This document shows, piece after piece, positions 26,800 through 35,215 of a DNA stretch of 64,000 bases; the first letter of the stretch is position 1, and each line of letters begins with the position of its first letter. The stretch is from Bacteroidota bacterium (lineage in GTDB: Bacteria; Bacteroidota; Bacteroidia; Cytophagales; Cytophagaceae). The translations under genes and the position numbers were made by a program. Location: the NCBI GenBank assembly GCA_023392125.1, contig JAEVZS010000016.1:108394-172393 (forward strand), read 5' to 3'. The notes beneath the pieces are model-generated. The model ran no database searches and had not been told where the DNA came from. It saw only the letters and a program-made list of their open reading frames with translations.

Positions 26800-27696
26800 T
26801 TATACCAGACTTATTCCAATCGCAAAAAGAAGTACAAACAAGAGTACGGACAAAGCCAGTTGCCTCAGTAAGCTATCCAATCGGCTGCCTTCTCTTTTCC
26901 AGGTCTGAATGATGTTGTATAAAAAGAATGGTAAAGAGGCGGTAAAAAGATAGGCAGGCGGATAATTAATTTCCTGATATACAAATAAAAGAAAACATAC
27001 AAACGCCCCGACGATCAACAGTGTATGATACACTTTGGCCGCTGCTGCCCCCATTCGTACAGGAAGCGATTTTTTACCGGCCTGTACATCCGATTCAATA
27101 TCACGTATATTATTAATATTCAGCACACCAACAGAAAAAAGTCCCATAGTAATGGCGGGATAAACCAGGCTCCATTTGAACCAGCCGGTTTGCAGGAAAC
27201 AGGTTCCAAGCACACCGGTCAGACCAAAAAAAATAAAAACAAAAACATCTCCAAAACCTGCGTATCCATACGGAGTTTTTCCAACGGTATACTTTACCGC
27301 TGCTCCGATTGAGCTTATGCCAAGCAAAAGAAAAAGCATAAAATTGACATTCAGAACCTTAAATGCTGTAAACAGCAATGTAAGCCCGGAAATCAGCGCA
27401 ACCAGCCCTGAGACATAGACGGCCTTTTTCATTGCAACAGCAGAAATGGAACCTGATTGCACCATCCGTATCGGGCCTTTACGGGTAGCATGATCTGCCC
27501 CGTTAACAAAATCCCCGTAATCATTTGCAAAATTAGACAGCACCTGCAATCCCAGCGTAGTCAGAATGCACAGCACAAAAACCACCGGATCAAATGCCCC
27601 ATACATATAAGCAAGCACTCCTCCCATTCCTATTGCGGAAAGAGCAAGAGGTAGCGTTCTCAACCGTGCAGCAATTACCCAGGCTTTAATACTCAT
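26800..27696 (-). CDS. menA: 1,4-dihydroxy-2-naphthoate polyprenyltransferase MenA
   Basis: A 298-residue integral membrane UbiA-family prenyltransferase that attaches the isoprenoid tail in menaquinone synthesis. The first aspartate motif is NDYGDFVNGADH (near residues 58-69) with RKGPIRMVQSG after it. The second is NNIRDIESDVQAGKKSLPVRMG near 190-215. About eight to nine membrane helices are visible. It starts two bases after the glutathione peroxidase stop. This supports a menaquinone-based respiratory chain. Confidence 0.94.
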   Translation of the reverse strand: MSIKAWVIAARLRTLPLALSAIGMGGVLAYMYGAFDPVVFVLCILTTLGLQVLSNFANDYGDFVNGADHATRKGPIRMVQSGSISAVAMKKAVYVSGLVALISGLTLLFTAFKVLNVNFMLFLLLGISSIGAAVKYTVGKTPYGYAGFGDVFVFIFFGLTGVLGTCFLQTGWFKWSLVYPAITMGLFSVGVLNINNIRDIESDVQAGKKSLPVRMGAAAAKVYHTLLIVGAFVCFLLFVYQEINYPPAYLFTASLPFFLYNIIQTWKREGSRLDSLLRQLALSVLLFVLLFAIGISLV

Positions 27697-27698
27697 TT

Positions 27699-28271
27699 TT
27701 ATTTACTTAAATCTTTTGCAATCTCACTGCTGAAAGGCTTGACAGCCGAAGCATAGTATCCTATAAGCTGCCCTTCCGCATTAATCAGATATTTTCCAAA
27801 GTTCCAGGAAGGAGCTTTATCATTCCAGCCGTTGAGCGCAGGATCAGTCAGCCACTGATATACCGGATGCTTCCTGTCACTTTTTACCTCTGTTTTCTCA
27901 AACATGGTAAAAGTAACACCATAGTTTTTCCGGCAAAAGCCGGCAATTTCCTCATTCGACCCTGGATCCTGGCCGGCAAACTCGTTGGAAGGAAAACCGA
28001 GCACCACTACTGAGTCCTTGTACGTCTCATAAAAACGCTGCAATTCTTCAAACTGTGGCGTAAACCCGCATTTGGATGCCGTATTGACAATGAGAACTTT
28101 CTTGCCGCGATACTGCTCAAAATGAATAGTCTCCCCATCTATAGACTGCGCTTTCAGATCATAAAACGAGGATCCGGCCCGGGTATCCCCCGCCGGTTTC
28201 TGTTTTACATCTCCAAAGCCCAGACATCCTGTAAGGAAAACAAAGCTGACAAAAGCAATTATATTGTACAT
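27699..28271 (-). CDS. Glutathione peroxidase-like lipoprotein
   Basis: A 190-residue peroxidase with an N-terminal lipobox LTGC (Cys16), so it is probably membrane-anchored in the periplasm. The active centre uses Cys rather than selenocysteine: NTASKCGFTPQ with C68. The partner Gln/Trp residues are in LGFPSNEFAGQDPG and APSWNFGKYLI. Proteins of this group commonly use thioredoxin-type reductants. It is between argS (8 bases upstream) and menA (2 bases downstream). Confidence 0.92.
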   Translation of the reverse strand: MYNIIAFVSFVFLTGCLGFGDVKQKPAGDTRAGSSFYDLKAQSIDGETIHFEQYRGKKVLIVNTASKCGFTPQFEELQRFYETYKDSVVVLGFPSNEFAGQDPGSNEEIAGFCRKNYGVTFTMFEKTEVKSDRKHPVYQWLTDPALNGWNDKAPSWNFGKYLINAEGQLIGYYASAVKPFSSEIAKDLSK

Positions 28272-28279
28272 AGTTCAAT

Positions 28280-30064
28280 TTACATTCGGTCCGGAACCTG
28301 AATTCCCAAAAGCCCCATCGCTTTTTTGAGCGTATCTGCCACTGCGGAGGATAAGGCAACCCTGAGAGCAAGCCTGGCTTTATCTTCTTCTCCGAAAATC
28401 GGCAGCTCTGCATAGAAACGATTGTATTCTTTGGCCAGCTCAAACGCATATTGTGCTATAACGGCCGGAGAATACAGATCTCCTGCTTCTTTTACCCGTT
28501 TGGGATACTCATGAAGTAAGCTGATAAGAGCTATTTCGGCCGGCTCTATTTTATCCGGCATGGTCAATGCAAGACGATCAGCGCCCAACTGCTCTGCTCT
28601 TCTTCGTATAGACGCAATACGAGCATGAGTATACTGAATAAAAGGTCCTGTATTACCCTGAAACTCGATTGATTCCTGAGGATTAAACAGCATACGCTTC
28701 TTAGGATCAACCTTTAAAAGGAAAAACTTTAATGCTCCAAGTCCCAGGGTTCTGTACAGTTCCTGTAGCTGGTCTTTCGTAAAGCCTTCAATTTTTCCGA
28801 GTTCTATGGTTTGCTTCTCTGCTGTTTCCAGCATTTCGGCTACCAGCTGATCAGCATCTACTACTGTACCCTCACGAGACTTCATCTTGCCGGAAGGAAG
28901 ATCCACCATGCCATATGACAGGTGATAAATACCATCCGCATAGGGCTTGCCCAGCTTTTGCAAAATCAGCTGCAGCACCTTGAAATGATAGTCCTGCTCA
29001 TTACCGACCACATATATGGATTTGGAAGCCTTATAATCATGATATTTCAGATCTGCAGTTCCCAGGTCCTGAGTAATATATACCGATGTCCCATCCGCAC
29101 GCAGCAGAAGCTTTTCATCCAGCCCGTCAGCGCTCAGATCAATCCAGACAGAACCGTTTTCCTTTTTGAACAAAACACCTTTTGCCAGTCCTTCTTCCAC
29201 AATATCTTTGCCCAGAAGATACGTTTGCGATTCGTAGTAATACTGATCGAAATCTACTCCGATATCACGATATGTCGATTCAAAACCCTGATAAACCCAG
29301 GAATTAAGCTTTTCCCATAATGCATACACATCCGGATCACCATCTTCCCATTTCTTAAGCATTTCCTGAGCTTCTTTCAATACCGGCGCTTCCTGTTTGG
29401 CTTTTTCTTCATCCATTCCGGAGGCAACAAGCCCGGCTACTTCCTTCCGGTATTCCTGATCATAGCGCACATAATATTTTCCAATCAGATGATCCCCTTT
29501 CATTCCGGACGATTCCGGCGTTTCGCCTTCCCCGTATTTTTCATAGGCCAGCATCGATTTACAGATATGAATTCCTCTGTCATTGATCAGATTGGCCTTG
29601 ACCACATCATACCCGTTTGCTTTCAGAATTTCTGCTACCGAATATCCCAGAAAATTGTTACGAAGATGTCCAAGATGCAAAGGTTTATTGGTATTGGGTG
29701 AGGAGTATTCGACCATTACCGTCTCTCCTTTGGAAGCAAATTTCCCAAAGTCCCCGGACAGCACCGTATCCCTGAAAAGTCCAAACCAGGCAGAGTCATC
29801 TATAACCAGGTTCAGAAAGCCTTTGACTGCATTAAAATCCTTTATCTCCTCCAGCTTATTTTTTAAATATTCGCCAAGCATGGCAGCCGAAATCTCCGGT
29901 GATTTTTTAGTGATTTTCAAAAAAGGAAAGATCACAAATGTGTGACTTCCTGCAAATTCCGGGTTGGTTGCCTGCAAATTTATTCCTTCAGCAGGGACAT
30001 CCGCATCAAACAGGTTTTTAAAACCTTCGGATATGCCCGCTTTTAATATTCCTTCGATCTCCAT
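28280..30064 (-). CDS. argS: Arginyl-tRNA synthetase
   Basis: A 594-residue class I aminoacyl-tRNA synthetase. The N-terminal Add-1 domain precedes the HIGH motif, seen as HLGH (130-133) after SSPNTNKP. The KMSK-like motif is KMKSREG, with a G-T-V-V after it, and the C-terminal anticodon-binding helices include QYTHARIASIRRRAEQ. Length is normal for the enzyme. It is the first gene of the minus-strand run argS - gpx - menA - sdr. Confidence 0.97.
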   Translation of the reverse strand: MEIEGILKAGISEGFKNLFDADVPAEGINLQATNPEFAGSHTFVIFPFLKITKKSPEISAAMLGEYLKNKLEEIKDFNAVKGFLNLVIDDSAWFGLFRDTVLSGDFGKFASKGETVMVEYSSPNTNKPLHLGHLRNNFLGYSVAEILKANGYDVVKANLINDRGIHICKSMLAYEKYGEGETPESSGMKGDHLIGKYYVRYDQEYRKEVAGLVASGMDEEKAKQEAPVLKEAQEMLKKWEDGDPDVYALWEKLNSWVYQGFESTYRDIGVDFDQYYYESQTYLLGKDIVEEGLAKGVLFKKENGSVWIDLSADGLDEKLLLRADGTSVYITQDLGTADLKYHDYKASKSIYVVGNEQDYHFKVLQLILQKLGKPYADGIYHLSYGMVDLPSGKMKSREGTVVDADQLVAEMLETAEKQTIELGKIEGFTKDQLQELYRTLGLGALKFFLLKVDPKKRMLFNPQESIEFQGNTGPFIQYTHARIASIRRRAEQLGADRLALTMPDKIEPAEIALISLLHEYPKRVKEAGDLYSPAVIAQYAFELAKEYNRFYAELPIFGEEDKARLALRVALSSAVADTLKKAMGLLGIQVPDRM

Positions 30065-30136
30065 TTCTTAACTTAATTGGATTGCAAAGATCGTAATTTT
30101 ATACCAATATTGCACAAAATACTAGGACAACATACA

Positions 30137-31540
30137 ATGGACAGATATATCGATCTGATTGAACAGACTTTCTACTTTCCAACAGAGGAATTCAAAGTTG
30201 AAAACTCTGAGTTATTGTTTAATAATGTGCCTGTTATGGATCTGGTAAAGCAGTATGGTACTCCCATGAAGATCACCTTTCTGCCCAAAATCAGCTCGCA
30301 GATACAGAAAGCCAAGAGAATTTTTCATGATGCCATGAAAAACAATAAGTACGATGGTCGATATTTTTATTCGTATTGTACCAAGTCATCCCATTTTAGC
30401 TTTGTGCTGGAAGAAGCCTTAAAAAACGATATTCATATCGAAACATCTTCGGCATACGACATTTCTATTATAAGGCAGCTGCACAGGTCCGGCCAGATTG
30501 ACAAAAGCAGGTTTATTCTGTGCAACGGATTTAAACGGGAAAAGTACACGCAATATATTTCAGAGATCATTAATGAGGGTTTTAACTGTATTCCCATTCT
30601 GGATAATCTTCAGGAAATAGAATATTATAAAGAGCATGTAAATCAGCCCTGTCAGGTCGGGATACGCATGGCTACCGATGAAGAGCCCAAATTTGAGTTT
30701 TATACCTCCAGGCTGGGTATCCGCTATAGTGACGCAATTGATCTTTATAAGGACAAAATTGCTCCGGATCCCAAATTTAAGCTCAAAATGCTCCATATGT
30801 TTATCAATACCGGGATCAAGGATTCGACCTATTACTGGAGTGAGCTTAGCCGGTTTATTCATATGTACTGCGAGCTCAAAAAAATATGTCCCGAACTGGA
30901 TTCCGTCGATATAGGAGGCGGCTGGCCGATCAAGACGTCTGTTCATTTCGATTACGATTATGAATATATGACTGATACCATTATTAAAACCATCAAGCGA
31001 ATCTGTGATGATAATAATGTACCGGTCCCTTACAATATTTTCACCGAATTCGGAAGCTTTACGGTAGGCGAAAGCGGCGCCATACTCCTCAGCATCATTG
31101 ATCAAAAGCGTCAGAACGACAAGGAGTTCTGGAACATGATTGATTCATCCTTTATTACTACCCTGCCGGATACCTGGGGGCTTAGCCAGAAATATGTGCT
31201 TCTGGCTCTCAACAACTGGGACAGACCATACCAGAAAATCAAGCTGGGCGGCCTTACCTGCGACAGTATGGATTATTATAATTCGGAGGCTCATACATCG
31301 GAAGTATTTCTGCCTACGTGGAATAAGGATGAAAAGCTTTATCTGGGTTTTTTCCATACCGGTGCGTATCAGGAGTCTCTGGGAGGTTACGGCGGTATAC
31401 AACACTGTCTGATTCCGGCTCCCAAACACGTACTGGTCGATTTCAATGAAAAAGGAGAACTGCAGACCAGATTATTTGCACCGGAACAGGACGAGGAAAG
31501 CATGCTGAAAATCCTGGGCTATAAAGTAGATCAACCCTGA
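30137..31540 (+). CDS. PLP-dependent fold-III decarboxylase, probable arginine decarboxylase
   Basis: A 467-residue enzyme of the alanine-racemase/ornithine-decarboxylase fold. The PLP lysine is K83 in YSYCTKSSHF. The phosphate-binding glycine loop is DIGGGWP near 278, followed by the TEFGSF motif near 309. The family active-site cysteine is in GLTCDSMDYY near 378. It is much shorter than E. coli SpeA (658) and matches the short enzymes of Bacteroidota annotated as arginine decarboxylase or carboxynorspermidine decarboxylase relatives. The substrate is therefore inferred. ATG at 30137 is preferred; the frame is open to 30077 but that part overlaps the argS promoter zone. Probable role: polyamine synthesis. 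Confidence 0.82.
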   Translation: MDRYIDLIEQTFYFPTEEFKVENSELLFNNVPVMDLVKQYGTPMKITFLPKISSQIQKAKRIFHDAMKNNKYDGRYFYSYCTKSSHFSFVLEEALKNDIHIETSSAYDISIIRQLHRSGQIDKSRFILCNGFKREKYTQYISEIINEGFNCIPILDNLQEIEYYKEHVNQPCQVGIRMATDEEPKFEFYTSRLGIRYSDAIDLYKDKIAPDPKFKLKMLHMFINTGIKDSTYYWSELSRFIHMYCELKKICPELDSVDIGGGWPIKTSVHFDYDYEYMTDTIIKTIKRICDDNNVPVPYNIFTEFGSFTVGESGAILLSIIDQKRQNDKEFWNMIDSSFITTLPDTWGLSQKYVLLALNNWDRPYQKIKLGGLTCDSMDYYNSEAHTSEVFLPTWNKDEKLYLGFFHTGAYQESLGGYGGIQHCLIPAPKHVLVDFNEKGELQTRLFAPEQDEESMLKILGYKVDQP

Positions 31541-31618
31541 GTTTTTTTCAAACAATCCGGGTTGCCGGTTAGTTTCTCATATAGGAATGTGTGTTGAAGG
31601 AGATTAATTGTGAGAAAA

Positions 31619-31765
31619 ATGAAAACATTCGTCTTTGTTGTGGCAGGAATAGCTATTTTATCAACTTCCTGCAGAAAGTATGAAACCTGTGCTACTTATG
31701 CGGACAATAAGAAAATAAAGACACAGATACATACATTGGCTGAAGATAATCGTGCAACCTTATAA
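31619..31765 (+). CDS. Small lipoprotein, 48 residues
   Basis: A short gene with a convincing lipoprotein signal: MKTFVFVVAGIAILSTSC with Cys18, followed by 30 polar residues (RKYETCATYADNKK...) including one more Cys. A GTG at 31610 in the same frame is a possible earlier start. GAAGGAG at 31597-31602 is Shine-Dalgarno-like. A strong terminator begins 16 bases after the stop. The gene is monocistronic. No family is recognised; it is probably an envelope-bound peptide. Confidence 0.6.
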   Translation: MKTFVFVVAGIAILSTSCRKYETCATYADNKKIKTQIHTLAEDNRATL

Positions 31766-31780
31766 GGCACTATCATAAAA

Positions 31781-31824
31781 AAACAAAAAGAGACTGTCTT
31801 CATATAAGCAGTCTCTTTTTGTTT
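31781..31824 (+). terminator. Rho-independent terminator
   Basis: Perfect 16-bp arms at 31781-31796 and 31809-31824 (AAACAAAAAGAGACTG) with a 12-base loop and a T-rich tail. It ends the small lipoprotein gene. 31825-31981 has no gene that I can support. Confidence 0.85.
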
Positions 31825-31981
31825 TACAGGACAGGCATTTACTTTTCGATCACCTGTATATGCAGCTATTTTATATTTTCAAAATTAGACGTAATGAAAG
31901 CTCAAGACTTAAAGATTCCTGCTTCGCAGTATCCGGATTTTCGAGGATCGCCAAAACAAGCATCATAAAGCAAGAAAGCGC

Positions 31982-32500
31982 TTAGTTGCTTTTTCCGGCA
32001 ATAAATCTTGCCGCATCAAGCAGATCCTTCGCCATATAATCAGAAGATTTGGTCGTTTTACCATCTTCCGGAACCAGGATGGTACGAATACCCATTTTTT
32101 TTGCAGGCAGCATATCCCGCTCCTTGTCACCAATCATCCAGGAGCTTTGTATATCAATATCAAATCGGGCGATGGCCCTTTCAAACATCAGTGTACCGGG
32201 TTTGCGGCTAAGTGAAGCCGTATGCTTCTCATGATAGGGCGAATAGTAAAAATAGTCAATCAGGTGACCAGTTTCTTTCTGCAGATAATCGTGACAGGCA
32301 TGCATATCTGCATGATCATATATTCCTTTGACAATTCCGGACTGATTGGTAATTACGACGAGCATATATCCATGCTCCTTCAGAAGCTTCAAGGCCTCCG
32401 GAACTCCGTTGATGATCGTAAACTCATCTACTTTGTACGTATAGTCGACACAATCGACATTAATGACGCCGTCCCGGTCAAGAAAAACACACTTTTTCAT
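31982..32500 (-). CDS. HAD-IIIA phosphatase, GmhB/HisB-N-like
   Basis: A 172-residue HAD phosphatase. Motif I is FLDRDGVIN (D8, D10), motif II is VITNQSG near 51, and motif III is the K in SRKPG plus MIGDKERDM near 120. This matches D-glycero-D-manno-heptose-1,7-bisphosphate phosphatase (GmhB). However the zinc-binding loop with its three or four Cys, present in E. coli GmhB, is replaced by YSPYHEKHTASLS with no cysteine. It could act in heptose or another sugar-phosphate pathway. The gene stands alone. Confidence 0.8.
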   Translation of the reverse strand: MKKCVFLDRDGVINVDCVDYTYKVDEFTIINGVPEALKLLKEHGYMLVVITNQSGIVKGIYDHADMHACHDYLQKETGHLIDYFYYSPYHEKHTASLSRKPGTLMFERAIARFDIDIQSSWMIGDKERDMLPAKKMGIRTILVPEDGKTTKSSDYMAKDLLDAARFIAGKSN

Positions 32501-32736
32501 TATAATTTTAACACCTGCTAATGGAAGGGAAAGGTTAAAATTACTAAGCCTGGTTAATTTTTGAAAGTAAATTTACATTTTAAACTTTATATTGCTATTT
32601 TTCAGACAGGCGATAAAAACCTCCCGGTTGAGATTTACGTTTATAGGCAAACAATAGGTTAAGCGTTCGGTTTATCTTCAATTGCAACAATTTGTATTAG
32701 TATAGAAATCAATCTGTATTTTTTAATAACGCATTT

Positions 32737-34494
32737 ATGAATAACACAATTAATCTTTCATCGAAGATTGATGAGTCTACCAAAAAGAAAATTCATTCCT
32801 GGCTAAATGGTGATTACGATCAGGAAACCAAAGATCGTATTCTTGAGCTAATGGAGAACAATCAGGATGAGCTTCTTGATTCTTTTTACAGAGATCTGGA
32901 ATTCGGCACAGGAGGCCTTCGGGGCATTATGGGGGTCGGTTCCAACCGGATGAACAAGTATACCATAGGTATGGCCACACAGGGGTTGGCCAATTACCTG
33001 AAAAAATCTTTTCCCGGTGAAGAGCTGAAAGCTGCAGTGGCATATGACAGCCGGAACAACAGTCCGTATTTTGCGCGCATTACTACTGAAGTTCTTTCTG
33101 CCAACGGAATAAAGGTTTACTTCTTTGATTCTTTAAGGCCTACACCGGAACTTTCATTTGCCATACGGCATCTGAAATGTCACACCGGGATAGTGATCAC
33201 AGCCTCACATAATCCTAAGGAATACAACGGTTACAAAGCCTACTGGCAGGATGGCGCCCAGATGATTGCTCCGCATGACAAAAACGTTATTAAGGAAGTA
33301 CAGGCAATCACCGATCCCGGCAAAGTTAAATTTGCCCCCAACGAAAAGCTTATAGAAAGTATCAGTGCAGATGTTGACGAAGCCTATCTGTCCACGATTG
33401 CAGCTCTGTCTGTTTCACCGGAAACTATCAGGAGACAGGAGAATCTGAAAATTGTCTTCTCCCCTATACACGGAACAGGTATCACGCTCGTACCAGCCAT
33501 TCTTAAAAAATTCGGCTTTAAAAATGTAACTATTGTTGATGAGCAGGCGACTCCGGATGGCAACTTCCCGACTGTGGTATATCCGAATCCAGAGGAAGCG
33601 GATGCGTTGAGCCTGGCCCTTAAAAAAGCCAAAGACATTGATGCAGATATTCTGCTTGGAACCGATCCGGACGCTGACCGCGTGGGAATTGCCGTAAAAA
33701 ATAATTTCGGCGAATGGCAGCTTCTCAATGGCAACCAGACCGGAAGCCTGCTCATAAACTATATGATCAATGCCTGGAAAGAAAAAAGCAAGCTGACCGG
33801 AAAAGAGTTTGTCGTCAAAACAATTGTAACTTCTGATATCATTGAAAAGATCGCAGCAGCCAACAATGTAAAATTCTATAATACACTTACCGGATTTAAA
33901 TACATAGCAGCTAAAATACAGGAGCTGGAAGGTAAAGAACAGTTTATTGCCGGCGGAGAAGAAAGCTACGGGTATCTGATAGGTGATTCCGTAAGAGATA
34001 AAGATGCTATTGCCTCTTGCGCCTTTATATGTGAGATGGCCGCTTATGCCAAGGATCAGGGCATTACCCTGTTTGACATGATGACGGACATGTACATCAA
34101 ATACGGTTTTTACAAAGAGAAGCTAATCTCCATTACCAAAAAAGGGAAAAGCGGTGCAGAAGAAATTCAGGCAATGATGAAAGACCTGAGAGAAAGTCCG
34201 CCTAAATCGCTTGCCGGTTCCAGGGTAATCCGTTTGAAAGATTATGATGCGGGGATAGAAAAAGATCTGACCAGCGGCAAGGAAGAAAAGATCAGTCTTC
34301 CCAGGGAAAATGTACTACAGTTTCTCACCGAAGATGGAAGCCTGGTTTCAGCGAGACCTTCCGGAACCGAACCAAAAATCAAGTTCTATTTCTCAGTCAA
34401 TGGAAAACTTCCTTCCAGAGATCAGTATAATACAGTCGAAGAACAGCTCAATAAAAAAATCCAGACTATTATTTCTGATTTAAAGCTGAACTGA
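32737..34494 (+). CDS. Phosphoglucomutase/phosphomannomutase family enzyme
   Basis: A 585-residue alpha-D-phosphohexomutase. The phospho-serine is S157 in TASHNPKEYNG. The metal loop is DPDADRVG near 309, the sugar-specificity loop is GGEESYGYLIGD near 408, and the phosphate loop is RPSGTEPKIKFY near 546. It interconverts glucose-1-phosphate and glucose-6-phosphate or the mannose equivalents. Its length is typical of the PgcA-like group. It is preceded by a 236-base gap without a clear TAnnTTTG promoter and followed by a strong terminator. Confidence 0.93.
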   Translation: MNNTINLSSKIDESTKKKIHSWLNGDYDQETKDRILELMENNQDELLDSFYRDLEFGTGGLRGIMGVGSNRMNKYTIGMATQGLANYLKKSFPGEELKAAVAYDSRNNSPYFARITTEVLSANGIKVYFFDSLRPTPELSFAIRHLKCHTGIVITASHNPKEYNGYKAYWQDGAQMIAPHDKNVIKEVQAITDPGKVKFAPNEKLIESISADVDEAYLSTIAALSVSPETIRRQENLKIVFSPIHGTGITLVPAILKKFGFKNVTIVDEQATPDGNFPTVVYPNPEEADALSLALKKAKDIDADILLGTDPDADRVGIAVKNNFGEWQLLNGNQTGSLLINYMINAWKEKSKLTGKEFVVKTIVTSDIIEKIAAANNVKFYNTLTGFKYIAAKIQELEGKEQFIAGGEESYGYLIGDSVRDKDAIASCAFICEMAAYAKDQGITLFDMMTDMYIKYGFYKEKLISITKKGKSGAEEIQAMMKDLRESPPKSLAGSRVIRLKDYDAGIEKDLTSGKEEKISLPRENVLQFLTEDGSLVSARPSGTEPKIKFYFSVNGKLPSRDQYNTVEEQLNKKIQTIISDLKLN

Positions 34495-34503
34495 TTTGCA
34501 CAC

Positions 34504-34546
34504 AAAACGCATCTTCGGAGCAACCCGGAGATGCGTTTTTCTTTTT
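34504..34546 (+). terminator. Rho-independent terminator after the phosphohexomutase gene
   Basis: Arms AAAACGCATCT (34504-34514) and AGATGCGTTTT (34529-34539), with further pairing TCGG/CCGG inside, followed by TTCTTTTT. Confidence 0.85.
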
Positions 34547-34654
34547 AACCGGAATTCAGCTATAAACCACTATCTCCAAGGTAATTAAATAATTTAGAGG
34601 CTACTCTATTTTCTTTTTAGAACTTTTTATAGTATTTTTTCAGGAAAATAAGGT

Positions 34655-35203
34655 ATGAAAACACACCACCTGCTTGCGCTTATTGTCGCATTCATTTCAG
34701 GCATCCATACTTCTTTCAGTCAACAGAGTTTTCCGGAGCTTACGGGCAAAACACTGGAAGATAAGTTAATAACCCTCCCGCTAAAGAACAACGGCAAATA
34801 TACGCTGGTAGGAATTGCCTATTCCAAAAAAGCGGAAGAACATCTGAAAACATGGTTTCAGCCTGTTTATAACACTTTTATACAGGAGTCCGGGAAAACT
34901 CTGTTCCCTGCTGAAAACTACAATGTAACTATTTATTTCATTCCTATGATTACCGGTATAGCTCAAAGCGCCGGCGGAAAAATAGAGAATAAAATGAAAG
35001 AAAATATTGACAAAAGCCTTCAGCCCTATGTTCTGGTTTATGAAGGAGAGGTGAAAAACTATAAAACTTCTCTCAATATGACTGAGAAAGATCAGCCCTA
35101 TTTTTTTGTTCTTGATCCCAAAGGACATGTAGTATACACGTGTACAGGTTCGTACACCGAAGGAAAATTTGAAAAAATTTTAGAAATAGTAGAAGACTTT
35201 TAA
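34655..35203 (+). CDS. Exported thioredoxin-fold-like protein of unknown function
   Basis: A 182-residue protein with a cleavable signal peptide (MKTHHLLALIVAFISGIHTSFS, cut near 22). The mature part begins FPELTGKTLEDKLITLP and has KYTLVGIAYSKKAEEHLKTWF and PYFFVLDPKGHVVYTCTG, which resembles redoxin-type thioredoxin folds. But no CxxC is present: only one cysteine is found, near residue 165. So it is not an ordinary disulphide reductase. It ends 12 bases before the helicase gene and is probably co-transcribed with it. Confidence 0.7.
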   Translation: MKTHHLLALIVAFISGIHTSFSQQSFPELTGKTLEDKLITLPLKNNGKYTLVGIAYSKKAEEHLKTWFQPVYNTFIQESGKTLFPAENYNVTIYFIPMITGIAQSAGGKIENKMKENIDKSLQPYVLVYEGEVKNYKTSLNMTEKDQPYFFVLDPKGHVVYTCTGSYTEGKFEKILEIVEDF

Positions 35204-35215
35204 ACATAAGATAAA

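Noticed and set aside
27699..28271. Possible selenocysteine in the glutathione peroxidase
   Set aside because: The active-site codon is TGC (Cys) and there is no in-frame TGA.
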